From Adiantum capillus-veneris (lineage: Eukaryota > Streptophyta > Polypodiopsida > Polypodiales > Pteridaceae), in the NCBI GenBank assembly GCA_014529385.2, contig CM043968.1:25161513-25225512 (forward strand): 64,000 bases of DNA, read 5' to 3'. The position numbers were made by a program, and so were the translations under genes. The notes below the pieces were generated by a model. It made no database searches, had not been told where the DNA came from, and saw only the letters and a list, made by a program, of their open reading frames with translations. Positions 22,600 to 31,892 of the stretch are shown in pieces. Every line of letters begins with the position of its first letter. The stretch's first letter is position 1.

Positions 22600-23386
22600 G
22601 TGAGCCTTACAACACGAAGAAAAATATGAAAATGCTAGTTTAAATTTAGCCATATTTTTTCTAGTGAAAATTTAGAGCTTGGATATATTTATTTTTTTAG
22701 GATTTGGAGTTTTAATTACCTGCTCTGTGTGAAGTATATCTTACACTACGAGGTAAATTAAGTAAGATAGTTAATGATTACTTGCCTTGTGTAGAGGAAA
22801 CTCACACTTGGAGGTGATTCAAGGTAGTTAAAGTTAACAGTTATTTGCTTTGTGTTGAACTATGTTCACACTTAAGAGTAACTTTAGTTAAATAGTTAAA
22901 GTTAAGAGTTACTTGTTCTGTGTTGAACTATGTTCACACCTAGAAGTAACTTACGTTAGATTTATCTAATGATTGATTGTCATGTGTAAAGTAATACTCA
23001 CACTACAGACAATTTAGGTAGATTAAATAATAATCTCTCTCTTTGTCTAGAGGTATTCTCACACCTGGAAGAGATTTACAGAGTAGTGAATTTTGATTGC
23101 TTTCCATGTGTAGAGTTACACTCACGCTTTGAGGTAATTTAGATAGGTCTTTTAAAGATATCTTGCTTTGTGTAGAGTTTACTCACACTTGGAAGTTATT
23201 GAGATAGATTAAGCGATTTATTGATCATGATTCAGGTGTAAAGTGAAAGCTCACACTTCAGAAAAAATTATTTTTGGTATTTTAAATTTAAAGAAGATGA
23301 AAACGTTAATGAATAGAGTAATGTAAATGGTATTAGAGTTTGATTTTAGATGTTTCTTTAGTAACTAGTTCTGTTTGAGTTTGCAG
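22600..23386 (+). other. Predicted leader intron of the transposase gene
   Basis: The donor is ATAG/GTGAGC at 22600. The acceptor is pyrimidine-rich TTTGAGTTTGCAG ending at 23386, 11 bases before the transposase ATG. The interval is noncoding and largely filled by the 63 bp repeat array. Confidence 0.5.
22715..23275 (+). repeat. Array of nine ~63 bp hairpin units, transposase side
   Basis: A loosely conserved unit repeats with starts near 22720, 22782, 22847, 22914, 22978, 23040, 23101, 23163 and 23232. Units can fold on themselves: in the first, TTACCT pairs with AGGTAA, and inside it TGTGTGAAG pairs with CTTACAC. Sequence drifts between units while the pairing is partly kept. Confidence 0.7.
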
Positions 23387-23397
23387 ATCTGAAGAAG

Positions 23398-25491
23398 ATG
23401 GTGAAAGGATACGACTGGAACTATGTAGATGAATTGGTTAGTGGGAAGAATACATCAAAGCTGAGGTGTAAGACCTGTGGCCATAATTTTAGTGGAAATG
23501 CTCACAATATAAAAGAACATGTTTTCAAAATTCTTGGAAACGTGACAGCTTGCAAATACCCCCCAAGAGGTATTGCTGAAAAATTTCCCGAGTGGGTGCT
23601 CAAGGCAAAGAGAATTCTTGAGGGCAAAAGAAAGGGAGGTCCCAAAATGATGGCTCCATCTATGGCTAGGGACATTGAGATGACACTCGAGAATGATCAA
23701 AACCCTCACTCGAGCCCTACTACAGGTCAAGGAATAGGTCAAGGAGGGTGCCATTCATCCTTTGCTGGGAATTGTAGCTCTAATCCTACCGGAAGCTCTA
23801 CTGCTAACATAAGCCAAAGTGAAGCATGGACTAGAGGAGAATTTGCACCAAGTGATCCTACTTTGCAACAGGCATTTGGGAAACAATGGCTGCTTGAACT
23901 CCATCTTAAGTGGACTCAAGCATTTGTTGCATGTGGAATTCCTTTTAAGATCATTCGAAATCCTATCTTCAAAGATGCTTTAATGAGCATGGCGAAGAAG
24001 GGTTTTGTGGTTCCTGATTATAATAAGATGCATACAAAATATTTAGATAAAGTAAAAACAACATCAGAGAATATTTTACAGTGCACAACTCTTGATTTTG
24101 TGCCGGCGTATGGATGCACAATTTCTCTAGATGGTTTGACAAATTGCCAGAAGAAACCATTGATTAATGTGATGTTGATTTGTCCAAGAGGTGCCATCTT
24201 TCTTGAAGCGATCGATACATCCCTAAAAGAAAAAACTAGTGGATATCTTGCTGGTGTTTATGAGCGTTTGATTAGAAGAGCAGGGGGGGCTAAATATGTG
24301 ACAACCATTGTCACAGATAATGCATCTAACTACAAACCAGCTGGAAAAACAATTGAAGCAAAGTATCCAGAGATTACATGGGTTCCATGTGCTGCTCACA
24401 CTCTGAATTTTCTCTTAAAGGACTTTGGAAAAGTTCCTTCTATTAAGCAAACTCTTTTAGATGCAAACCACTTGGTGAATTTTATAAGAGAGCATTCATT
24501 TTCTTATGCTTTGTTTAGAACAAAGCCCAACAAAAAATTTACAGATTTTTTGTGTGACCCGCTTTGCGACAGCATATTACGTTCTCTCCACACTGCAGCA
24601 GGTAAAAGCAACCCTTGTTGAAACAGTGGCAGATAGAACATGGGACATTTGGCTTGATAAATATCCCAAGTATGAACCTGCTGCTTCCAAATGCTATCAG
24701 CTTGTAAACTCTCTTGTTTTTGGGAGAAATGTAGACAAAATAGTTACTGTCACAGAACCTTTCACTCATCTGATATGATTAGTGGACAAAGAAGCCTCTA
24801 TCTTTGGACGGGTTTACTGGTACATGCATGAAGCCACTCACAAGTTAAAAGATAGTACATCTTATGCAAGAAAAGAGAAATCCATGATGATGACATTTGT
24901 CAAAAGACGATGGGAGCAATTGCATACTCCTTTACATGGAGCAGTTTTTGTCTTGGATCCCAAGTTCCAGATGCACAAGCAATCTTCAAACACTGAAGTG
25001 ATCAGTGATTTCAAGAAAGTGTGTGCTCAACTATTAGGCATGTGGATGGACAGGTGGCATACACACAGAAGACGGCATATACTAGTAGAGAGGGAATGTT
25101 TGGGGATCCTTGGCATATAGATGCTATCATTAAGACGATGAGTGCACCAATTTGGTGGAAAGAGTACGCTGGAGAAAAAGTGGAACTTCAACATGTGGCT
25201 GTGAGAGTATTGTCTGTTGACACCTCAAGTGGTAGCTGTGAAAGAAATTGGTCTTCATTCGCTTTCGTGCATACTAAAAAATGAAATCGATTAAGTCCTA
25301 AACGAGCCGCGGACTTGGTGTATGTCTTTTGTAACATGCGACTTATGCATAAGCCTGCGAAGTTAGCCACACGTGCCACAGAAGAAAGCTTTGGGTGCTT
25401 CCAAACACACGAAGCAGTTGCAAATGATCTCAACTCTGATGATGAAATGGAATGGAATCCAGAAGATATAGAATATTCAGACGTCAAATAA
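23398..25491 (+). pseudogene. hAT-family transposase (BED finger, DUF659, dimerisation domain)
   Basis: A hAT transposase cuts and inserts the element as a dimer in the nucleus. The start ATG at 23398 follows a predicted splice acceptor. Residues 24-41 form a BED-type zinc finger (CKTC...HNIKEH). The DUF659/RNase H-like core follows, with catalytic-type Asp in TISLDGLTNCQKKPLIN (about residue 240) and TIVTDNASNYK (about 304), then the motif CAAHTLNFLLKDFG. The C-terminal dimerisation region reads VDTSSGSCERNWSSF (about 25220) and LSPKRAADLVYVFCNMRL (about 25290-25340). The frame shifts near 24540-24590, has a stop at 24776, shifts again near 25030 and has a TGA at 25282 inside the conserved HTKK-NRLSP segment. 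It is therefore recently recognisable but inactive. Confidence 0.9.
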
Positions 25492-25608
25492 ATTGATGAC
25501 ATGGTGCCTGTGATTGAGGGGACGGATGAGCTATAAATTTTGTACTGTATTCTCGATTAATTTTGCAATGCAAAAATTATGTAGAGTTTAGCTTTACAAT
25601 CCATACCT

Positions 25609-25690
<82 letters not shown>
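25609..25690. repeat. CT dinucleotide microsatellite inside hAT
   Basis: About 41 uninterrupted CT units lie between the 3' ends of the two convergent hAT genes. Long Arg/Glu frames over it are repeat translations. Confidence 0.95.
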
Positions 25691-25693
<3 letters not shown>

Positions 25694-25797
25694 GTTAAAA
25701 AGAGGGTAGTAGAGAGAACATAATTTACACAATTGCAACAACATCTGTCACGTCCATTTGTTCCAACAAATAGAGATTTACATACCAAAAAGAGGTT

Positions 25798-27910
25798 TTA
25801 ATTACTAATCTTGAGATTTAAGAGACAAAAAGAGCTATGTATTGTTTGGGATATTGAATTTAAATCATGGGCTTGTTCTCTAAAGAGATCAGATATACGA
25901 AATTCTGAATTGCCAACTAAATCACTTGGGCCGGCATTGCCCATCTCTTCTTCGTTAATAGGACCATACCTTGCCTCGTACCATGCCAACTTTCTTTCTA
26001 GCTCTGCTATACAAGCGTGCAACATGGCTGGGGTCTCTCCTTGACTTGCCAAATCCACGCCTTGGGTTGCAAGCTGCTCAATAACTGCGGTTTCTTCGGG
26101 CAAATATGTGTAGCCTCTCTTGCGAGGAGGGTCTCCTTGATTAGCTTCCCGTGCATGAATCTTCTCGGCTGGGTGCCCTTTCCCAACACCTCCTGTAGTG
26201 GGATGATCGTTCCAATCAACTTTGAGCCGCAATACATAGTAGCAATAACATTGTTGCACAAAGTAAATTGCCACTTGATTATTATTTGGTGGCGATCTGT
26301 ACACTTGGATAAATCTTGCAAGGATATTCGTGCGAGGACAGTGTGTTGTAGATCTGAAACCTTCAAGGGAGCAGAAGCCTTAGGATTTCCACTGACTCGA
26401 AATAATGTGTTGTGTACGAAGGGATTCGAGCATAACTGTCTGCATTGCCTGTAATTCAGCGGCTCCCCTTGAAGTTCTGATTCATCTTGTTGGGTTGCAG
26501 CCAAAGCACTGAGATCTCCTTGAGCCACCCGAATCTCTTCCTTTTTGTAAATTTGTTGATCCAATGCATGATTAAGCAAAGGATCATTAGGCTGCTGTGC
26601 GTTCTGGTCGGGAGCAATATCTTCCGTAACTGAATAATAAACTTTAGCGAGACAAGTCTTAGCACTTGAAAAAGAGAGATGGTTTAGAGAATTGAGTGAT
26701 CTAACTTGAAATACTTTAAAAATTCAACCTGAATACTTTAAAAACATTGCACACGTGACACCACACATTGCACATGTGACACCATTAATGCCAAAAAAGT
26801 TGATTACTGGTTTAATCATCAATAGGTCTCAAGCCAGATTCGGTTACAATATGATAGCCAACATTATGGATTCCATTCAAAAAAAGGCTTAAATCCCATG
26901 TATTAGGTCTATCTAAGGGTTTGGGAGATTTTCCACTAGCAAGATGTTTGTTTACAGTGTGCAAAAATTGCACTTGAGAACCTCGGTGGGCTCTGGAATC
27001 CATGCAAGCAAGCACCTAAGAATATACGAGAGACTATATATATCAGATGCCTTGATGAATGGAGGAGGATTGGTAATGATATTTTCAGGGGCAGTCAATG
27101 GTAATCTCGCTCAAATTGAGCTCTACATGAGGGGTGAGATTTGGCAACTTGGGAAATGTTTCCAAAGTGTTTGATGGTGTACTTTGTCCCAAGTCCGCAA
27201 TGCCAGCATACACTCCTCGCTCGCCAAAAGGAGTAGAATATTTCTAGTGTGTAGATCATTGTGAATAAATTCGTGACTATGCACGAATTTAATCGTCTAC
27301 AGAAGAGCATTGCATATTGGCAAAATGTTGTCTGTGAACTACTGTACAGTTCCAGATGTGTGTTGGAACTCTCTGATTTTGCAAGCTTGCTTCCATCATG
27401 ATGACATGCCTGAATCCACTGCTCAAGATGACCTCCATTCCAAAGCTTGAAGATCAACATAGGTCTTTTGCTATACCGAACAAGAGCACGGGGAAATATC
27501 ATGCCACAATGCTGAACAGTTGTAGTAGTTGCCTCCTCTAGCACAATTTGCAATGTCGGCTTGCTTCCTATTTGGTCTTTTATATCTTCGCCACATAGAC
27601 GGGATCTTTGAAGAGAGGATGATCCACTGACTAGATGAACCATATTTTCAAAACGTCTAGTGATCTGGCCTAATAATTGCTTTATTGTGTTATGCATCAC
27701 TCCATTAGTGTGCAGAGCTGGGTCAAAAGAAACTGGGAATGCACTGCACAGCTTCAGCCAACAATGTTCCATCACAAAATCATCGAACTTTGCCTACAGC
27801 AGTGAATCAAATGCTTGTTGCAAATGATCGTCTGAAGCTCCATAGAGAGACAAAATAAGCGCATCACTAATAATTTTGCGATGCTGACGCGTTAACTTTG
27901 TCTATACCAT
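25798..27910 (-). pseudogene. Kinase-like second gene carried by the hAT element
   Basis: This is a protein-kinase-fold gene antisense to the transposase. The start ATG (27910) sits 9 bases after a strong predicted acceptor (TGTATTTTCAG). A helical N-terminal segment (RQHRKIISDALILSLYGASD) leads to an N-lobe-like stretch with RPMLIFKLWNGGHLEQWI (about 27450). The catalytic loop reads FIHNDLHTRNILL (about 27270), an HxDxxxxN motif with Asn where Arg is usual. Then come GIADLG (DLG for DFG, about 27200), APENI (about 27090) and KASDIYSLSYI (about 27050), that is subdomains VI-IX in order. A C-terminal extension (26640-25798) contains a helical ELERKLAWYEARYG segment and is otherwise unrecognised. 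A stop at codon 3, another in the N-terminal segment, one before the catalytic loop and several frameshifts make it a pseudogene. It may be a captured host kinase or a long-standing element gene. Confidence 0.72.
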
Positions 27911-27919
27911 GATTGAAGT

Positions 27920-29241
27920 CTGAAAATACATGAAGGAAATATAAGTAAGGCAAATCCAGAATAGATAAAAATTTGACATATATGATTGTTAATAAATCTA
28001 TGAACAAAAACATTTCATGGCCAATAATAACCTCCAGTAATGAAAGATCTAAACATTTCGTGCATCATAATAACAACAGTAATGAAAGACGCGATGGTTA
28101 AAGCATTCAAGATTTAAGAATGTAAAATATATATCTTCTCCTTGCAGTGCGACACGGGGTCAGCAGCAACCAGAGATGAAGAATTCATTAAATCCAATCT
28201 CCTTGCAGTGCGACACGATGGTCAGCAACAACCAAGAATGATGGCTTTAAAAACTCAAAACCTCTCCCTGCAGTGCGACACGGTGGTCAGCAACAACCAA
28301 AGACGAGGAAGCTATTGAATCCAATCTCCTTGTAGTGCGACGCGATGGTTAGCAACAACCAAGAACGATGGATTTAAAAATCCTAAACCTCTCCCTGCAG
28401 TGCAACACGATGGTCAGCAGCAACCAGAGACGAACAATCTATTGAATCCAATCTCCTTGTAGTGCGATATGATGGTCAACAGCAACCAAGGATGATGGAT
28501 TTGGCAACCCTAAACCCCTCTCTGCAGTGTGACACGGTGATAAAAAACAACCAGAGACGAGGAATCTATTAAACCCAATCTCCTTGCAGTGCGACGCAAT
28601 GGTCAGCAGCAACCAAGGACGATGGTTTCAAAATCCTAAACCCCTCCTGTAGTGTGACACGGTGGTCAACAACAATCAGAGACAAAGAATCTATTAAATC
28701 CAATCTCCTTGCACTGTGACCTGATGGTCAGCAATAACCAAGGACGATGGATTTGACAACCCTAAACCCCTCCCTGTAGTGCGCCATGGTGGTCAGCAAC
28801 ATTCAAAGACGAGGAATCTATTCTTTTAAATCCAATCTTCCAATAGTGCGACGTAATGGTCAGCAATAACTAGGAAGAAAAGATGCATGATAGCTAACTC
28901 CTCCCTGTAGTGCAACTCGATGGTCAGCAACAACCAGGGACGGAAAGTCTAATTGTACAACCTAAGCTACTCCCTGAAGCGTGACACGGAGGTCAGCAAC
29001 AGTCAAGGATGAAGCGTCTAAAGTTTAACCCCCCTTGCAGTGTGTCACGAGGATCAACACAGGCAAGGACGGGTGTCTAAACCTGCAAACTAACACTGAG
29101 GTGTGACCAAAGCTCCACAGCAACATTGCTAGTAAAAAACAAAATACAAATTAACACTGAGGTGCGAGCAAAGCTCCACAACAACAATGTTAGAAAATTA
29201 ACTGCAAAAAAAAAACAAAAAAACACTATAAGAGAAACTAC
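27920..29241 (-). other. Predicted leader intron of the kinase-like gene
   Basis: On the minus strand a donor GAGCAG/GTAGTT (GT at 29241-29240) and an acceptor TTTTCAG (AG at 27921-27920) bracket a noncoding interval that holds the second 63 bp array. The layout mirrors the transposase side. Confidence 0.48.
28136..29200 (-). repeat. Array of ~16 units of ~63 bp, kinase side
   Basis: Units of about 60-67 bp begin with CCTTGCAGTGCGACAC or a variant, followed by GGTCAGCARCAACC. Neighbouring units alternate in their spacer (ending in ATCCAATCT or CCTAAACC), giving a roughly 125 bp two-unit order in the first 700 bp. Many units can form a stem, such as TCCTTG with CAAGGA. The sequence differs from the left array. 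Confidence 0.85.
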
Positions 29242-29373
29242 CTGCTCTGTGGCTCGCTCCAGATGTCCTGTGCTCGCTGTCTACTGCTCTCTCTAAAGCT
29301 CTAGCAACTCTGTCTCTATCTCTCTAGCAATCACAATCGCAGCAGTTCGTTCGAACTGCCGCATCGCCCCTTT

Positions 29374-29384
29374 TTTTATAAATA
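29374..29384 (-). promoter_or_regulatory. Candidate TATA box of the kinase-like gene
   Basis: TATTTATAAA on the minus strand lies between the subterminal CGATCGAAATA motif (about 29395-29406) and a short exon ending at the donor at 29242. It mirrors the transposase promoter at the other end of the element. Confidence 0.5.
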
Positions 29385-29508
29385 TAGATATATTTCGATC
29401 GAAATATACTTCAATCGAAATGTTTTTTATTCGGATATGCGCGTATAATACGTATATACAACATATAAATCCGTAATATACGTACAATTTATAATATACA
29501 GGCGTATA

Positions 29509-29520
29509 AATGCAACTTAG
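29509..29520 (-). repeat. hAT terminal inverted repeat, right
   Basis: AATGCAACTTAG is the exact reverse complement of the left terminus. Confidence 0.92.
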
Positions 29521-29528
29521 GTTGAAAC
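29521..29528. repeat. Target-site duplication of hAT, right
   Basis: GTTGAAAC is identical to 22321-22328. Removing the element and one copy restores continuous C1 gag sequence. Confidence 0.93.
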
Positions 29529-30881
29529 AATGGGAGGGGTAGGGACTACATGAGTGTGATGACCCATAGGTGTATACGATTGGTACACACTTGTAGGTAC
29601 TGTTGTAGGCATTGAGCTACCATGTAGCAGTGCTTTACTAACAAATGAGGTCCATGGCGTGTTTCTTGGCATGCTCATTGTTCGGGTAGGCATGGTAGCC
29701 GTGGTGTCATCAAGGGAAAGATGAGCTAGACTTGGAAAGGCAAAGCTATCACTTGTGGGCTCAGATTGCATTGAGACCCCTGGTGAAACAACATATGGAG
29801 GATCCATCGGACTTACCGAGGGAGTCTCCATTTGCGATAAGGTCAGTTGTTTAGCCTTTCCTGTATCCAAGAATCTCATGAGACCCGTTGAAGGCATGTG
29901 GATCCGCTTGTTCTATCTCTCTAACTCAATCACCCTATGGATGACCTCACAAACTCTTTGTTGTTGATCCTCCACACTAGTAGCACCCATTGTGGATTGT
30001 AGGACATCTAACCAACCCACGTGATAGGTGTGACCTGTGTATAGGTCGGTTATAGTTTCGGTTTATAGTTCGTACTTCCAATTCTCATTTAATAATGCTC
30101 CATCTAGGATTGAGGTGCTAGGGATGTTCTTTGAGCTATATGCAATGTTTCTTTCTAGGGGTTGGTGGCCCTTAGCGGTTGCTAAGTCAGGAGCACTTGA
30201 TTACTCTCTTAGAAAGGATATTGACATAGGGGCTTTCACTTTTAACTCTCTTCGTTGCCCCACCTTGCGTAATATATCACCTTCCTTTTCCCTAGCCGCA
30301 GTGATATATCACTCAACCTCTTGCACTTCGACAAGGCTTCTACCATCGGGTAATATGACCTCAGAGGGGAATAGCTCTAAAGAGTCAGGAGGTGTAGTGA
30401 ATGAAGTATTCATGTACACATTCTCTAAGGGCATAGGTTCTATGTTGGTCATGAATGGAGAATTTACTTCCCCACCCCCCTCATTTACATCATTAGCTCC
30501 ATGTTCGGAGCGAGTGGCTCTACTAAAGGTTTCCTTCAAGCGGCTAAGCACGCTTGGCCCGGACCGCGGGCCCATGGCATGCATGTCTTGGCTTGAGCTA
30601 TCGAGATTAGGCATTGGGAAACCCTCCACGACTTCGTAGTCAGAGGAAGAGTCACTAGCCGCTATGTTCGGATCTTGGTTTGTACTACCTTGGGTCCGCG
30701 TCGAGGGCCCGGAACCTAAGGTAGGTGGATATTGAGAACTCACGTAAGTCAAAATTCTATCTAGTTGCTCCATCTCTAGCACACGACCATAGTGCAGATG
30801 CATGTGCCTTTGGCACCCTACAAGCATCGGCGAATAACCTCGAAGATTAACCGCTTGCTTACTTTTTTCGGCCTCCGTTTT
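29529..30881 (-). pseudogene. C1 gag N-terminal part
   Basis: Upstream of the hAT insertion the minus strand encodes a Ser/Thr/Pro-rich gag stretch (29897-29529; PYVVSPGVSMQSEPTSDSF). Beyond about 100 bp of broken frames lies an acidic N-terminal part (30881-30309), with GRVLEMEQLDRILTYV, SSSDYEVVEGFPMPN and NTSFTTPPDSLELFPSEV. The same DNA recurs at 63660-64000 (C2). The first codons come from LTR sequence of element A and are not native. The function is presumed gag (particle formation), inferred from position upstream of the gag core; no catalytic motif is present. Confidence 0.6.
30877..30881. repeat. Target-site duplication of element A, left
   Basis: GTTTT is repeated at 45938-45942 on the other side of element A. 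Five base pairs is the usual length for gypsy integration. Confidence 0.85.
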
Positions 30882-31806
30882 TGTTGGCGGATACGATGCG
30901 ATGGACGTCAGCACAGCGAGAACTCACGTAACAAGATTTGTCAGCTAAGGACGAAGCTTGACCCCTAGGCGTGTGGAAGCAAGCATAGGGTGTCAACCTA
31001 CACTCGACCGACTATTGACTACTTCCTACAGAGGTCTCTACCCAATGTCTAAGTTACAACCTTCAAAAGTACACAGGAGGAGATTTCCTACAACGCCTCC
31101 AAGAGCCAAATACCCATCAGACGCTCTCGAAATGCTACAAAACTTGAGGGATATCCTATCAACACCAATAGGCCACTCTCCCTAAGGTCCGTGACCCAAA
31201 ATCCTACCCAAAAACACCTGGTGCAAAATCACGTAGGATGTCTGACAGGTTTTTGTAGGTCGTCATTTCTGAAAACCAAGGTGCCTAATGTGTAGCTCTA
31301 CTCAATACAAATGCGTGGATATGCTGAAATGCAAAAACAGACATCATGTGCTCACCGAATCACCAGAAATAGCTCGCAGGTCAATCTCGTGAAGCCGGGC
31401 CATACACGTGCAATGTAGGTAGGTGTTGGCGCGTAGCTCTCTCCGGGGGCTACATGCTGCACTTCTCCACACTCGATTCCGACCACCAGTATGCGCGTAG
31501 CGTCAAGATAAACTCTCACTCTCTCTCGTACACAGAATACGCTTCTCACAGACACTTCATAAAACTGAACAAAGGGTGTTTCATTAAGGTCAAAATTTGG
31601 TATAAATACCTTCCAGATACAATATCGCATGTTCCAAAGGAAAATCCTACCCAGTCTACTGGCAAAAATAATATACAAAATTGGAAACTTCTGCAAGCCC
31701 CAAGTGTTTACAAATGAAATTACAGGTTTTTTCCTTAATCAGGATTTCTTTCTTTTTGTATTCCGCCAGTCTCCAGTTGAGTGTGGCCGCCAGTCTTCTG
31801 CTAACA
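30882..31806 (-). repeat. 3' LTR of element A
   Basis: On the minus strand it begins TGTTAGCAGAAGACTGG directly after the PPT and ends CCGCCAACA. It aligns along its length with 45003-45937. A TATA-like TATTTATAC lies at about 31598-31608 in minus orientation. Confidence 0.92.
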
Positions 31807-31820
31807 CTCCCCCCCTCCTA
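31807..31820 (-). other. 3' polypurine tract of element A
   Basis: TAGGAGGGGGGGAG on the minus strand abuts the TG of the 3' LTR. It is the plus-strand DNA primer. Confidence 0.88.
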
Positions 31821-31892
31821 GTTCATGTCATCCCCGACATGATAGTAGAGCTGCTGCTTCAGTGGAGGCTTTTGTGCATCTTCAAAACAGAC

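Larger units (their letters stand above)
22329..29520 (+). mobile_element. Complete 7192 bp hAT DNA transposon with two convergent genes
   Basis: The element has perfect 12 bp terminal inverted repeats (CTAAGTTGCATT at 22329-22340, AATGCAACTTAG at 29509-29520) and an exact 8 bp target-site duplication. Subterminal regions at both ends carry copies of CGATCGAAATA and of CGTATTATACG-like motifs. A transposase gene reads rightward (23398-25491) and a kinase-like gene reads leftward (27910-25798); their 3' ends face each other around a CT microsatellite. Each gene is preceded by about 63 bp repeats. It is much longer than typical autonomous hAT elements of 3-5 kb. Both genes carry stops and frameshifts, so this copy is not autonomous now. 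Confidence 0.93.
19388..30881 (-). mobile_element. Family-C gypsy element C1, split by the hAT insertion
   Basis: On the minus strand the element runs from gag (30881-29521 and 22328-21475) through zinc knuckles (21521-20570) and a charged linker to a protease-like domain (19810-19388). No RT or integrase follows; it breaks off near the C homopolymer. The hAT element sits inside gag with an 8 bp duplication, and element A sits at the upstream end of gag, so C1 is the oldest layer of the nest. No LTR or PBS of C1 is identified. Confidence 0.7.

Noticed and set aside
28136-29200. CRISPR-like regular array
   Set aside because: Units drift without constant repeats and unique spacers, and the context is a eukaryotic hAT element.
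30037-30639. 200-codon plus-strand frame
   Set aside because: It is antisense to the C1 gag N-terminal sequence and has no domain; the minus strand has the family-consistent reading.
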